This document shows positions 34,971-43,542 of a stretch of 64,000 nucleotides of DNA, in pieces. This stretch comes from Adonisia turfae CCMR0081 (GTDB lineage Bacteria; Cyanobacteriota; Cyanobacteriia; Phormidesmidales; Phormidesmidaceae): positions 5,565,465 through 5,629,464 of the forward strand of contig NZ_QXHD01000004.1 in assembly GCF_011009555.1 (NCBI RefSeq). Direction: 5' to 3'. Numbering within the stretch: the stretch's first letter is position 1; each line of letters starts with the position of its first letter. A model generated the notes under the pieces. The model was not told the DNA's origin and made no database searches. It worked only from the letters and a program-made list of their open reading frames with translations. Position numbers and translations under genes: made by a program.

Positions 34971-35291
34971 ATGCTTTATAGAGCACATCACACAGCACGG
35001 GAATGCTGGTGTGGGGAGCGATTAGCTGCGATCGCAGCGGTAATCAGCGTTGGCATTGGCACCTTTGACCGATGGCTAGTACGTGACAATATCCGGGAAA
35101 CTTACGAACGGGGATGAATCATCGTAACGGATAACGTTGCAACGTCACGCTATGACCAGGCTCTAGCCGGTAATGTGACCGCTGCTATCTGCGGGCTGAA
35201 GGTCAGCTAGGATGGCCTGATCAGTCGCCTCAAAAAGCAAGAAACTGCTCAAGTAGTGTTCTACATGCCCGACAAAAAACGAGCTACGTAA
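34971..35291 (+). pseudogene. Phage terminase-small-subunit-like gene with two in-frame stops
   Basis: A single frame from ATG 34971 to TAA 35289-35291 is broken by TGA at 35115-35117 and TAG at 35208-35210. The three pieces read like consecutive parts of one phage protein: an HTH-like part (ERLAAIAAVISVGIGTFDRWL...RETYERG), a middle part (DNVATSRYDQALAGNVTAAICGLK, compare GNVTAAI-WLK in phage small terminases), and an end (TAQVVFYMPDKKRAT). Ten bases later a Shine-Dalgarno and a phage Gp49-like gene follow in the same direction. Confidence 0.6.
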
Positions 35292-35302
35292 GGAGAAGCC
35301 TC

Positions 35303-35710
35303 ATGCATCAAACTTACATCGGTGTCAAAGAAGTGGAAGCTAAACCACTCAAAAAACATGGTCGAGATGGATATGAGGTGATCTATCCTGATGGGTATGT
35401 GAGCTGGAGCCCGAAAGCCACCTTTGAAACCGCTTACTTTCCCATTAGTGACAGCACCCGCATTTCTGAAACAGTGGTAGAGGCCTTTATCGATGATACG
35501 GAAACCCTCACCTTGGGAGAAAAAACCACCATTATCAGAGCCCGGCTAATTAATGGATTTGAACTATTTGCTCATTCTGCCTGTGTCGATGCAGCCAACT
35601 ATAACGAGGTATTAGGGGCTGCCGAGTGTTTGCAAAAAATCGAAGCTCAGGTATGGCACCTTCTAGGCTTTACCCTCCGGTGGGCCAGAACTGGAGTACC
35701 CACCGATTAA
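35303..35710 (+). CDS. Phage-derived DUF2829/Gp49-like protein
   Basis: 135 aa with AAGGAG 8-9 bp before the ATG. Residues 1-50 (YIGVKEVEAKPLKKHGRDGYEVIYPDGYVSWSPKATFETAY) match the small phage domain known from DUF2829-like proteins. Residues 55-125 (VEAFIDDTETLTLGEKTTIIRARLINGFELFAHSACVDAANYNEVLGAAECLQKIEAQVW) match the N4 Gp49/Sf6 gene 66 family. Function unknown. It is a relic with the broken terminase-like gene before it; no other phage genes are seen. Confidence 0.72.
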   Translation: MHQTYIGVKEVEAKPLKKHGRDGYEVIYPDGYVSWSPKATFETAYFPISDSTRISETVVEAFIDDTETLTLGEKTTIIRARLINGFELFAHSACVDAANYNEVLGAAECLQKIEAQVWHLLGFTLRWARTGVPTD

Positions 35711-36029
35711 AACCGCTTAACTAAAGATGTGACCACCCTGGGGGTTAAGCAGTGCGATCGCAGATGGACAGGTTGAGGCAATGGATACAAGTACACTAAC
35801 CAGCAGCGACTCCGGTCGCGACTACTCCAACCGACGCCCAGAACGCTAAACAAAAGTGACGATCACAGCCAACATCGATCCTGGGAATGTCCATATATAC
35901 AGACGCTCTCTTATTTTCTCAGAGGTGAGAGAAAATTTTGGTTCTTTGAGTTTTGCAAATCTTGGTTTACGCTTGGTAGGAATCGCCCAACAACTCTAGG
36001 GCGTGTGAAGGAGGCTTAAGCGCTAAAGG
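35711..36029. other. Intergenic region between phage relic and sqdB
   Basis: No supported gene. A hairpin ATTTTCTC/GAGAAAAT at 35913-35936 followed by TTTG may terminate the relic transcript. AAGGAGG at 36009-36015 is the probable sqdB ribosome site, though rather far from the ATG. Confidence 0.4.
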
Positions 36030-37229
36030 ATGAAAGTAATCGTATTAGGGGGAGATGGCTTTTGCGGCTGGCCCACTGCACTGCATCTATCCAACGCAGG
36101 TCATGAAGTTGCCATTATTGATAACCTATCGCGACGTAATATCGATAATGAGCTAGAAATTGCTTCTTTAACTCCCATTAGCTCCATGTCTACTCGCCTA
36201 TCGGCGTGGCAAGAAGTCAGTGGTAAAACCATTGACTTTCATAATCTCGACATTGCCCAAGAGTATGACAGACTCTTGCATCTAATTTGTGACTATGCTC
36301 CGGATGTGATTGTGCACTTTGCCGAGCAGCGGGCTGCCCCCTACTCCATGAAGTCAGCAAAGCACAAGCGTTTCACCGTTGATAACAACCTTAACGGCAC
36401 CAACAATGTCCTATGTGCCATCGTTGAGTCTGAGCTAGATATCCATGTGGTTCACCTCGGTACCATGGGTGTTTACGGCTACGGCACCGCTGGTATGAAG
36501 ATTCCCGAGGGGTATCTGGATATCCAAGTAGTTACCGATTCGGGTAAGGTCATCGAAAAACAGATTCTGCATCCAGCTAATCCTGGCAGTATCTATCACA
36601 TGACCAAAACCCAAGATCAGTTGTTCTTCGCGTACTACAACAAGAACGATCAAGTACGGGTGACTGACTTACACCAGGGAATCGTTTGGGGTACCAACAC
36701 CCGTGAGACTGCCATGGATGAGCGGTTGATCAATCGTTTTGACTACGATGGTGACTTTGGCACAGTGCTGAACCGTTTCTTGATGCAGGCTGCCATTGGT
36801 CATCCGCTAACTGTTCATGGCACCGGTGGTCAAACACGGGCATTTATCCATATTCAAGACACCGTCCGCTGTGTTGAGCTGGCCATTGATAACCCACCGG
36901 CCAAGGGTGACCGCGTTAAAATCCTGAACCAGATGACAGAAACCCATCGCGTGCGGGATCTAGCGCGCATTGTGGCTGACATTGCGGATGCTGAAATTCA
37001 GTATATGGAGAACCCCCGTAATGAAGCGGCAGAAAACGAGCTAGTCGTTGACAATCAGTGCTTCTTAGATATGGGGCTCCAGCCTACCCAACTGGACAAA
37101 GGTCTAATGTTGGAAGTGACAGAGATTGCCAAGAAGTATGTTGGTCGCTGCGACACGTCCAAGATTATCTGCACATCCAGGTGGACTAAGAAGTCTACTG
37201 CTGCACCTACCCCCATTCCTGCAGGTTAG
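36030..37229 (+). CDS. sqdB: UDP-sulfoquinovose synthase
   Basis: 399 aa. It makes UDP-sulfoquinovose from UDP-glucose and sulfite, the first step of sulfolipid (SQDG) synthesis. It is an extended SDR enzyme: NAD-binding GGDGFCGWP, catalytic YxxxK in SIYHMTK, and the SqdB-specific stretches IIDNLSRRNID, VHFAEQRAAPYSM, GTMGVYGYG and TDLHQGIVWG. The C-terminal tail after residue 385 is not conserved in my recollection. It is followed by a terminator, then by sqdX in the same direction. Confidence 0.96.
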   Translation: MKVIVLGGDGFCGWPTALHLSNAGHEVAIIDNLSRRNIDNELEIASLTPISSMSTRLSAWQEVSGKTIDFHNLDIAQEYDRLLHLICDYAPDVIVHFAEQRAAPYSMKSAKHKRFTVDNNLNGTNNVLCAIVESELDIHVVHLGTMGVYGYGTAGMKIPEGYLDIQVVTDSGKVIEKQILHPANPGSIYHMTKTQDQLFFAYYNKNDQVRVTDLHQGIVWGTNTRETAMDERLINRFDYDGDFGTVLNRFLMQAAIGHPLTVHGTGGQTRAFIHIQDTVRCVELAIDNPPAKGDRVKILNQMTETHRVRDLARIVADIADAEIQYMENPRNEAAENELVVDNQCFLDMGLQPTQLDKGLMLEVTEIAKKYVGRCDTSKIICTSRWTKKSTAAPTPIPAG

Positions 37230-37265
37230 GTCCCAGTGATTACGGTCATGTGATTACTGGATAGG

Positions 37266-37317
37266 CAGAGTATGGGATCAGGGAGTCGCTCCCCATTGAT
37301 TCTATGCTCTGTTTTTT
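37266..37317 (+). terminator. Rho-independent terminator of sqdB
   Basis: Long stem CAGAGTATGGGATCA/TGATTCTATGCTCTG with G-U pairs, then six T residues. Confidence 0.85.
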
Positions 37318-37491
37318 ATTTTAGGGGCTCATCCCATCTCAAAGCTCACTATCGATCAATGCAATCGATGTTGCCTAGGATATTGCCAAAAAAAAGATTT
37401 TATGAAAGCTTGAGCCTGAGGCAATTTCGCGATTGAATAATCAACAGCTCAGTATTTTTTGATACATCTGCATTCAATCATTGCTAACCGT

Positions 37492-38622
37492 ATGCGCATT
37501 GCTCTGTTTACCGAAACATTCCTTCCCAAAGTTGACGGTATCGTAACCCGTCTCAAGCATACCGTCGAACAGCTTCAGGCCTTAGGGGATGAGGTATGCG
37601 TGTTCTGCCCTGAGGGGGGGCTAACGGAATATAAAGGGGCCAAGGTGGAGGGTGTTTCTGGCTTTCCCATGCCGTTATATCCAGAGCTGAAGTTGGCTTT
37701 GCCCCGTCCATCTATTGGTGAGGCACTAGAAGCATTTCAGCCTGATTTGGTGCATGTGGTTAACCCAGCGGTCCTGGGCTTAGCAGGCGTCTACTATGCC
37801 AAGGCCTTAGAAATTCCGCTTGTGGCTTCTTACCACACGCACTTGCCTAAGTATCTAGAGCACTATGGCTTCGGGATGTTTGAGGGCATGCTGTGGGAGC
37901 TACTCAAAGCAGTGCACAACAATGCACGGATGAATTTGTGCACGTCTACAGCAATGCAGCAGGAGCTAACTGAACACGGTATTGAAAATGTCAAGGTTTG
38001 GCAGCGGGGTGTCGATACAGACCTGTTTCGCCCGAGTCTGGCCAGCCGAGAAATGCGTGGGCGGCTGAGTGAAGGCCATCCAGATGCACCATTGCTGCTG
38101 TATGTGGGACGTCTATCTGCTGAGAAAGAAGTGGATAGAATCAAGCCAATTTTGGAGGCGATTCCAGACGCTCGCTTAGCTCTGGTGGGTGACGGTCCCT
38201 ATCGAGAAGAACTGGAGGAGCATTTTGCAGGAACCGCGACTAACTTTGTCGGCTATCTTGGGGGTGAGGAATTAGCGTCTGCCTATGCCTCTGGCGATGC
38301 GTTTATTTTCCCATCTCGAACAGAGACGTTGGGATTGGTGCTGTTAGAGGCGATGGCGGCAGGCTGTCCCACTGTGGCCGCTAATGCAGGCGGCATTCCC
38401 GACATTGTTACCGATGGTACAAACGGATTCTTGTTTGATCCTCAGGATGAGGAAGGGGCAATTAAGGCGACACAGCGTCTGTTGGCGACCCGTGCTGAAA
38501 TTGAGTTGTTGCGCCGCAATGCTCGCATGGAAGCTGAGCGTTGGGGCTGGCGTGGGGCCACGCAGCAGCTACAGAAATTCTATGCTGAGGTGCTTGCTGC
38601 TGAAATACCCATGGTGGCGTAA
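37492..38622 (+). CDS. sqdX: Sulfoquinovosyl-diacylglycerol synthase (SqdX)
   Basis: 376 aa from the ATG at 37492 (MRIALFTETFLPKVDGIVTRL); the frame extends 11 codons upstream without support. GT4 family, GT-B fold: N-terminal donor/acceptor domain, then LLYVGRLSAEKEVDRIKPIL and the E-x7-E motif in SRTETLGLVLLEAMAAGCPTVAANAGGIPD. It transfers sulfoquinovose from UDP-sulfoquinovose to diacylglycerol at the membrane, completing SQDG synthesis. Placement next to sqdB makes the assignment strong. Confidence 0.93.
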   Translation: MRIALFTETFLPKVDGIVTRLKHTVEQLQALGDEVCVFCPEGGLTEYKGAKVEGVSGFPMPLYPELKLALPRPSIGEALEAFQPDLVHVVNPAVLGLAGVYYAKALEIPLVASYHTHLPKYLEHYGFGMFEGMLWELLKAVHNNARMNLCTSTAMQQELTEHGIENVKVWQRGVDTDLFRPSLASREMRGRLSEGHPDAPLLLYVGRLSAEKEVDRIKPILEAIPDARLALVGDGPYREELEEHFAGTATNFVGYLGGEELASAYASGDAFIFPSRTETLGLVLLEAMAAGCPTVAANAGGIPDIVTDGTNGFLFDPQDEEGAIKATQRLLATRAEIELLRRNARMEAERWGWRGATQQLQKFYAEVLAAEIPMVA

Positions 38623-38680
38623 TAAACGGGGGGATGTCCAACCTCCATTTCATTCATTGACATTTAGATCATACTCAGGT

Positions 38681-38717
38681 AGCGTCCAGACAAATCTCAT
38701 CTGGGCGCTGTATTTTT
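38681..38717 (+). terminator. Rho-independent terminator of sqdX
   Basis: Ten-bp stem AGCGTCCAGA/TCTGGGCGCT with one U-G pair, followed by GTATTTTT. Confidence 0.85.
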
Positions 38718-38974
38718 GTGTTGAGTGGATCGTATGCCAGTTCTTGGTTCTTGGTTTTGAGTTGTGGAACTATGACATTGCTCAGTTCTGACATTGCCAA
38801 GTATGGAGGGCTCTGAACTGTAGACATGCCTTTGGGAACTGATATTAGATGACTATGCTAAATTCAGAAATATGTGATTGTTGATACTCAACGTGGGATG
38901 TCTGGTCTGTTCACTTGTTGTTAGCAATGGGATAGCTGTCTTAAGTAAGACATTTAAGACATTAGGGACGCATC

Positions 38975-40045
38975 ATGAACTATCTAAATGGCTGGCTACG
39001 ACCATGGTTTACTGAACTGAACCAGCGACCATTGTTATGGGTACCCGGTATTGCTGGATTAGTCGCGGCGCTGGCGCTGGTCATACCGGCAAGCCTAACC
39101 CGTACTGTAGAGCCCACGCCGACCAACGATAGTGGATCTGCACAGCTGTCCATTGTGCCTAAGACTCAATGGACATTGGCCCAGTATTTTCAGGGGGATA
39201 GCCCAGTATGGACAGTGGTTACCCATACCCAGGAAAGCGGTCTCTCTCTTTTAATTGGCGGCGAGGCTAATGGCCAAATAAAGGTGTGGGATCGGCAAAC
39301 GGGTGACCGTCTGCACACTCTCATCGGGCATGAGGATGCGGTTAGGACCTTAGCGATATCAGCAGCTGGCCACTGGCTGGTCAGTGGCGGCGGCGATGGT
39401 TTGAAGGTGTGGCGATTGGAAACGGGAGAACTGCTGTATAGTCTTCCGGTTAAAAATTCCCCCGTATGGTCAGTGGCTTTGAGTCCTGATAATCAGATAT
39501 TGGTCAGCAGTGACTATGCTGGCAATATTACGGCCTGGGATTTTAGGACTGGCGAACAGCTTTACAACAGAAATATCAGCGAGCCCGTGTGGTCAGTCAA
39601 GATTACACCCGATGGTAAATCCTTGATCAGCGGTGGTAGCGATCGCATCATTCGCCAATGGGATTTGGCCACCGGTACCCTCCTAAACAAGCTCACCGGC
39701 CATGACGATACTGTGCGCTCACTGGCCATTAGCCCAGATGGTGAAACCCTGGCCAGCGGCAGTTGGGATCAAACCATCAAGCTGTGGGATTTGACAACCG
39801 GTACGTTGCAAACCACCCTGACTGACCATAGCGATCGCGTCGTTGCTCTGGATATTAGCCCCGATGGCCAAATCCTGGCCAGTGGTAGCGTAGACACGGC
39901 GATCAAGCTGTGGGATTTATCCAGCCATCAGGTAATTCAAACATTGGATGACAACGATAATTGGATTTTGTCGGTGGACTTTGACGTTTTGGGACAAACG
40001 CTGATTAGCAGCGGCAAAGACCAACCCGTCAAGGTGTGGCAGTAA
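38975..40045 (+). CDS. Membrane-anchored WD40 repeat protein
   Basis: 356 aa. One membrane helix near residues 24-42 (WVPGIAGLVAALALVIPASL) followed by a WD40 propeller of six to seven repeats, with GH dipeptides and WD endings visible (GHEDAVRTLAIS...LKVWRLETG; GHDDTVRSLAISPDGETLASGSWDQTIKLWDL). One repeat ends in TAWDF and the last in VKVWQ, which may close the ring with the first. No enzymatic domain. It may be a scaffold at the cell surface or periplasm; the side of the membrane cannot be told. Confidence 0.85.
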   Translation: MNYLNGWLRPWFTELNQRPLLWVPGIAGLVAALALVIPASLTRTVEPTPTNDSGSAQLSIVPKTQWTLAQYFQGDSPVWTVVTHTQESGLSLLIGGEANGQIKVWDRQTGDRLHTLIGHEDAVRTLAISAAGHWLVSGGGDGLKVWRLETGELLYSLPVKNSPVWSVALSPDNQILVSSDYAGNITAWDFRTGEQLYNRNISEPVWSVKITPDGKSLISGGSDRIIRQWDLATGTLLNKLTGHDDTVRSLAISPDGETLASGSWDQTIKLWDLTTGTLQTTLTDHSDRVVALDISPDGQILASGSVDTAIKLWDLSSHQVIQTLDDNDNWILSVDFDVLGQTLISSGKDQPVKVWQ

Positions 40046-40144
40046 GGTTGGCAAAATCCAGCGCCTCCCTGACGGTTCCCCGTACCAAGGGGAACCAGTT
40101 GTTGCCAAAAGTTTCACAGGATCGCTCACGTATCTGAACATTGC

Positions 40145-40600
40145 TTAATCCGAGAGACTTTTGAGAAAGTTAATCTGTGCTTCCCTCAGCTCCACCGCTG
40201 GATTAACCGTCAAGATGGTATTTAAAGCCTTTTCATAGCTGTCTCCTGCCTTGATTAATAATGCAGCCAGCACCGTACCGGTACGGCGACGACCGCTGGA
40301 ACAGTGGATAGCCACGGCATGCCCCAGACAGGTTTGCGCATCTACAAAGGTTTTGATTTGTTCCACCTGCTCCAGACTGGGGGCTTTGCCACCGAGGATG
40401 GGTACCCAGATATGGGGAATTTGATGCCGTTGGTAAAGCTCCAAATTGCCATCATCACTCATCAGTGAGACCAGTGCGCCAATGCCCTCACCCATCAGCT
40501 CTGCTAGCTCTGCTTCAGTGGGTTTGCGCACACCAGCAAGACGCTCGGGGATAACCCACCACAGCTGCTGAGAAATGGGGGGCAAGGACAGGTCTGACAT
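40145..40600 (-). CDS. Dual-specificity/tyrosine phosphatase-like protein in ars operon
   Basis: 151 aa from the ATG at 40600, which lies just after the Acr3 stop; the frame itself extends upstream into that gene. The P-loop HCSSGRRRTGT gives Cys100 and Arg106 (C-x5-R). WWVIPERLAGVRKPTEAELAELMGEGIGALVSLM is the usual N-terminal half of small cyanobacterial dual-specificity phosphatases. It is the third gene of a leftward GAPDH-Acr3-phosphatase group. C-x5-R phosphatase folds have evolved arsenate reductase activity elsewhere (LMW-PTP ArsC, Cdc25-like Acr2), so such a role is possible here but unproven. Confidence 0.78.
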   Translation of the reverse strand: MSDLSLPPISQQLWWVIPERLAGVRKPTEAELAELMGEGIGALVSLMSDDGNLELYQRHQIPHIWVPILGGKAPSLEQVEQIKTFVDAQTCLGHAVAIHCSSGRRRTGTVLAALLIKAGDSYEKALNTILTVNPAVELREAQINFLKSLSD

Positions 40601-40628
40601 GGTGGTCTTTGGGAATAGCTCTAAATAT

Positions 40629-41774
40629 CTAGGAAAGGGGACGGATACAACGGGGGTCAGGCAGGGTGGCTTTGTGGGGTTCACGGGAGAACCAGAACGC
40701 TGTGCGTTTGCACAGGGCCACTAGCATGAGCATAACGGGTACTTCGATCAGCACACCCACCACGGTGGCCAGGGCCGCACCGGAGTTGAGGCCAAACAGG
40801 GTGACGGCGGTTGCGATCGCAACTTCAAAATGATTGCTAGCCCCAATCAGCGCCGCCGGTGCAGCATCTTCGTAAACCATGCCCATCTTTTGAGCGGCCA
40901 CGTAGGTAATTAAAAAGATAAGGTTTGTCTGCAGAAATAAGGGCACCGCAATCAGCAAAATATGTAGCGGATTACGAACAATCAATTCTCCCTTGAGGGC
41001 AAACAGCAAGATCAGGGTGGTGAGCATGGCAAGAATCGCCACCGGTCCCAAATACTTCAAAAACACATTCTCAAACCAGGCTTTGCCCTTGTGTCTTAGA
41101 ATCCAGGTACGTGAGATACTGCCCGCCAACAGGGGTAATCCCACGTAGATGAGCACCGACAGCACAATGGTTTTCCAAGGAACGATCAGGTCATTGGCAG
41201 AGAGTAGCCATCCCCCCAGAGGGGCGTAGAGAAACAACATGGCCAGCGAATTAATAGCCACCATGACTAACGTGTGGCCCTGGTTGCTATAGGATAGGTA
41301 GCCCCACATCAGCACCATGGCTGTACAGGGGGCAATCCCCAGCAAAATTGCCCCAGCAATGTAGGAATTGGCCAGGGTCACTTCACTGCCGCGAATAATC
41401 TCGGTGCCTGTGAGTATTGGTTGAAATAGCCAGCCCAGGAAAAACTGGGCCAGCACCACCATGGTGAAGGGTTTAATCAGCCAATTAACAACCAGGGTAA
41501 GCAGCACTGGTTTTGGTGTTTGAGCCGCTCGCTTAGCCTGGGAAAAGTCAATTTTCACCATGATGGGATACATCATGAAAAACAGACAGATGGCAATGGG
41601 AATCGATACTTGATAAACACTCATGGCATCGAGTGTTTGGGCCACACTGGGAAAGACTCGCCCGAGGAGAATTCCGGCAACGATGCAAACGGCTACCCAG
41701 AGGGTGAGATAGCGTTCGAAGATATTGAGTTCACCACCGGCCTGGGGGGGAGCTTGGGAATAATCGCTGGTCAT
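40629..41774 (-). CDS. arsB: ACR3-family arsenite efflux transporter
   Basis: 381 aa with about ten membrane helices. The conserved Acr3 signature around the functional Cys is present ([16 protein letters not shown]), as are NSYIAGAI and [11 protein letters not shown]. It extrudes arsenite (As(OH)3) across the cytoplasmic membrane using the proton gradient. It is the middle gene of the leftward arsenic-type group, following the GAPDH gene after 220 bp that contain hairpin-forming sequence. Confidence 0.92.
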   Translation of the reverse strand: MTSDYSQAPPQAGGELNIFERYLTLWVAVCIVAGILLGRVFPSVAQTLDAMSVYQVSIPIAICLFFMMYPIMVKIDFSQAKRAAQTPKPVLLTLVVNWLIKPFTMVVLAQFFLGWLFQPILTGTEIIRGSEVTLANSYIAGAILLGIAPCTAMVLMWGYLSYSNQGHTLVMVAINSLAMLFLYAPLGGWLLSANDLIVPWKTIVLSVLIYVGLPLLAGSISRTWILRHKGKAWFENVFLKYLGPVAILAMLTTLILLFALKGELIVRNPLHILLIAVPLFLQTNLIFLITYVAAQKMGMVYEDAAPAALIGASNHFEVAIATAVTLFGLNSGAALATVVGVLIEVPVMLMLVALCKRTAFWFSREPHKATLPDPRCIRPLS

Positions 41775-41849
41775 GGGATACGTCCTGATTTGGTTATGAA
41801 AAAAGTGTGTGTGTAAGGCTCGAAAGTGAAAAAAGAGCTTTAGTTTGTC

Positions 41850-41949
41850 CTCCCCTTTCGAAAGGGATATGCCGTAGATGGAGGGGTTTCTTCGATACTT
41901 CGCGCTAGTGTCGAGACCCCCTGTAGTCCCCCTTCTAAAGGGGGACTAC
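41850..41949. repeat. Hairpin-rich intergenic repeat between GAPDH and Acr3 genes
   Basis: Contains CCCTTTCGAAAGGG near 41854 and a 12-bp perfect inverted repeat GTAGTCCCCCTT/AAGGGGGACTAC (41923-41934 with 41938-41949), separated by CTA. No T tract follows on either strand. It looks like a small dispersed repeat of the type common in cyanobacteria, but no second copy is seen in this window. Confidence 0.4.
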
Positions 41950-41994
41950 TCTCTAGAATTGAAGTTATAAAAAGAATTCTTTTTGCATTAGCCA

Positions 41995-43008
41995 TTAACT
42001 GCCAGTCCCCAGTGTCTCCGCCACCTTTTGTGTCAGCTCAGCCATGCGGCAGGAATATCCCCACTCGTTGTCATACCAGGCCAAAACTTTTACCTGGGTG
42101 TCGTCGACCACCATGGTGGATAGGGCATCAATGATGGATGAGCGAGGATCATCCCGGTAATCAACGGATACTAGAGGTCGTTCCTCATAACCCAAAATAT
42201 CCTTAAGGTCTCCGTCAGCAGCGGTCTTAAACAGCTGATTGACTTCCTCGACGGTGGTGGGTCGGGCGACTTCAAACACGCAGTCCGTCAAAGAGGCATT
42301 GAGCAACGGCACCCGTACGGCAATGCCGTTAAGTTTGCCCTTGAGCTCAGGGTAGATGATGGTGATGGCCGTAGCTGACCCAGTGGTGGTGGGAATCAGG
42401 GATAGGCCGGTGGCCCTGGCCCGCCGCAGATCTTTGTGGGGTTTGTCGACGATGGTTTGGGTGTTGGTTTGGTCATGAATTGTGGTGATCACGCCATGCT
42501 TAATGCCCAATCCTTCTTTAATGACTTTGACAACGGGGGCCAGACAGTTGGTCGTGCAAGAGGCGGCTGTTAATAAATGATGCTCGGCGGGATTGTAGAG
42601 ATGGTCATTGATGCCGTAAACAATATTGAGTGCCCCCTGTTTGACTGGGGCCGCGACAATCACCTTTTGAACCCCACGTTTAAAATAAGGAGCTAACCGG
42701 CCGGGTGTACGAAACTGACCGGAGCACTCTAGAACGATGTCTATACCCAGGTCGTCCCAGGGGACTGCGCCAGGGGTGGCATGGTCGCTAAAGGTAACGG
42801 ATTTATGATCGATCAGGATGCGATCGCACCCAGCCGCTTCAACGTCTGGAGTCCAACGCCCATGAACAGAGTCAAACTTAAGTAAGTGGGCGGCAGCGAC
42901 AGTACCGCCAGTAATTTCATTAATATGGACAATGTCCAACTGTGGCCAGGCAGCCCGCAACACCAGGCGACCAATTCTGCCAAAGCCATTAATTCCAATC
43001 CTCACCAT
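41995..43008 (-). CDS. Glyceraldehyde-3-phosphate dehydrogenase, ArsJ-associated type
   Basis: 337 aa. NAD-binding [16 protein letters not shown], catalytic Cys151 in AASCTTNC, and the end [19 protein letters not shown] are standard GAPDH. The opening [32 protein letters not shown] and the location in an arsenic cluster match the ArsJ-associated GAPDH, which makes 1-arseno-3-phosphoglycerate from arsenate for export by ArsJ. No arsJ is present; the neighbour is Acr3. A central-metabolism role is possible but less likely given the ArsR-type operator upstream. Confidence 0.87.
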   Translation of the reverse strand: MVRIGINGFGRIGRLVLRAAWPQLDIVHINEITGGTVAAAHLLKFDSVHGRWTPDVEAAGCDRILIDHKSVTFSDHATPGAVPWDDLGIDIVLECSGQFRTPGRLAPYFKRGVQKVIVAAPVKQGALNIVYGINDHLYNPAEHHLLTAASCTTNCLAPVVKVIKEGLGIKHGVITTIHDQTNTQTIVDKPHKDLRRARATGLSLIPTTTGSATAITIIYPELKGKLNGIAVRVPLLNASLTDCVFEVARPTTVEEVNQLFKTAADGDLKDILGYEERPLVSVDYRDDPRSSIIDALSTMVVDDTQVKVLAWYDNEWGYSCRMAELTQKVAETLGTGS

Positions 43009-43047
43009 TACCCGGTCACCCTGAAACTGCGTAGACTATATTAATTA

Positions 43048-43065
43048 TTTCAATTTTAGTTGAAA
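43048..43065. promoter_or_regulatory. ArsR/SmtB-type operator upstream of the arsenic operon
   Basis: Perfect 6-6-6 dyad TTTCAA-TTTTAG-TTGAAA, 40 bp before the GAPDH start. It fits the T-C-A-A-N6-T-T-G-A core of cyanobacterial ArsR sites. No arsR gene is within the window. Confidence 0.65.
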
Positions 43066-43542
43066 CTTAAAGTTGTCTGCACGACAATTAGGCAACTCTA
43101 CTCAACAGATACAGCAACAGATAAGAGCTAATCAAGTATTACGTCTGTATCAGAGAAGAGATTTTGAAGCACTACAGGCATATGCGGTACACATGAGTCG
43201 AAAAGCTTATAACCACAACAAAAGGAGGTCTAACGATAGATATCTCGATAGAATCGTCCGATAGTTCAAAACCAGCACCCAAAAATCAAGGGGTTACTCA
43301 AATCAAAAATCTTACTTAAAAGATTGGATTTATGCCCCTCAGGGGCATAGAACCCCTGGAAACTGTTTCGATAATCTATGGGGCAGACGAGAGTCTTCAG
43401 GCTTAGCGATCGCACCCGTAGTTGATTGAGAAAGTCTTCTACCATCTCATGACCCGCTCCACTGCGGAGACCACCAAGCAAGCTAAGAGATCTGTTGACC
43501 CTCGTCTAAGCCCCCACGCAATTAATAGGGTGTAAGCTCGCT
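43066..43542. other. Intergenic region between ars operon and ABC importer
   Basis: About 480 bp. Open frames of 63 codons (plus) and 71 codons (minus) show no ribosome site or recognisable family. A hairpin TATGCCCC/GGGGCATA lies at 43331-43349. The promoter of the importer operon should be in the right part. Confidence 0.4.

Noticed and set aside
41923-41949. Strong inverted repeat considered as the terminator of the GAPDH gene
   Set aside because: No T tract on the minus strand, and the Acr3 gene follows in the same direction; kept only as a repeat.
43073-43264. 63-codon frame next to the ArsR-type dyad, considered as a possible arsR
   Set aside because: No ATG start and no HTH or metal-binding Cys pattern of ArsR/SmtB.
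43266-43481. 71-codon minus-strand frame
   Set aside because: Contains a hairpin, no ribosome site, and no recognisable family.
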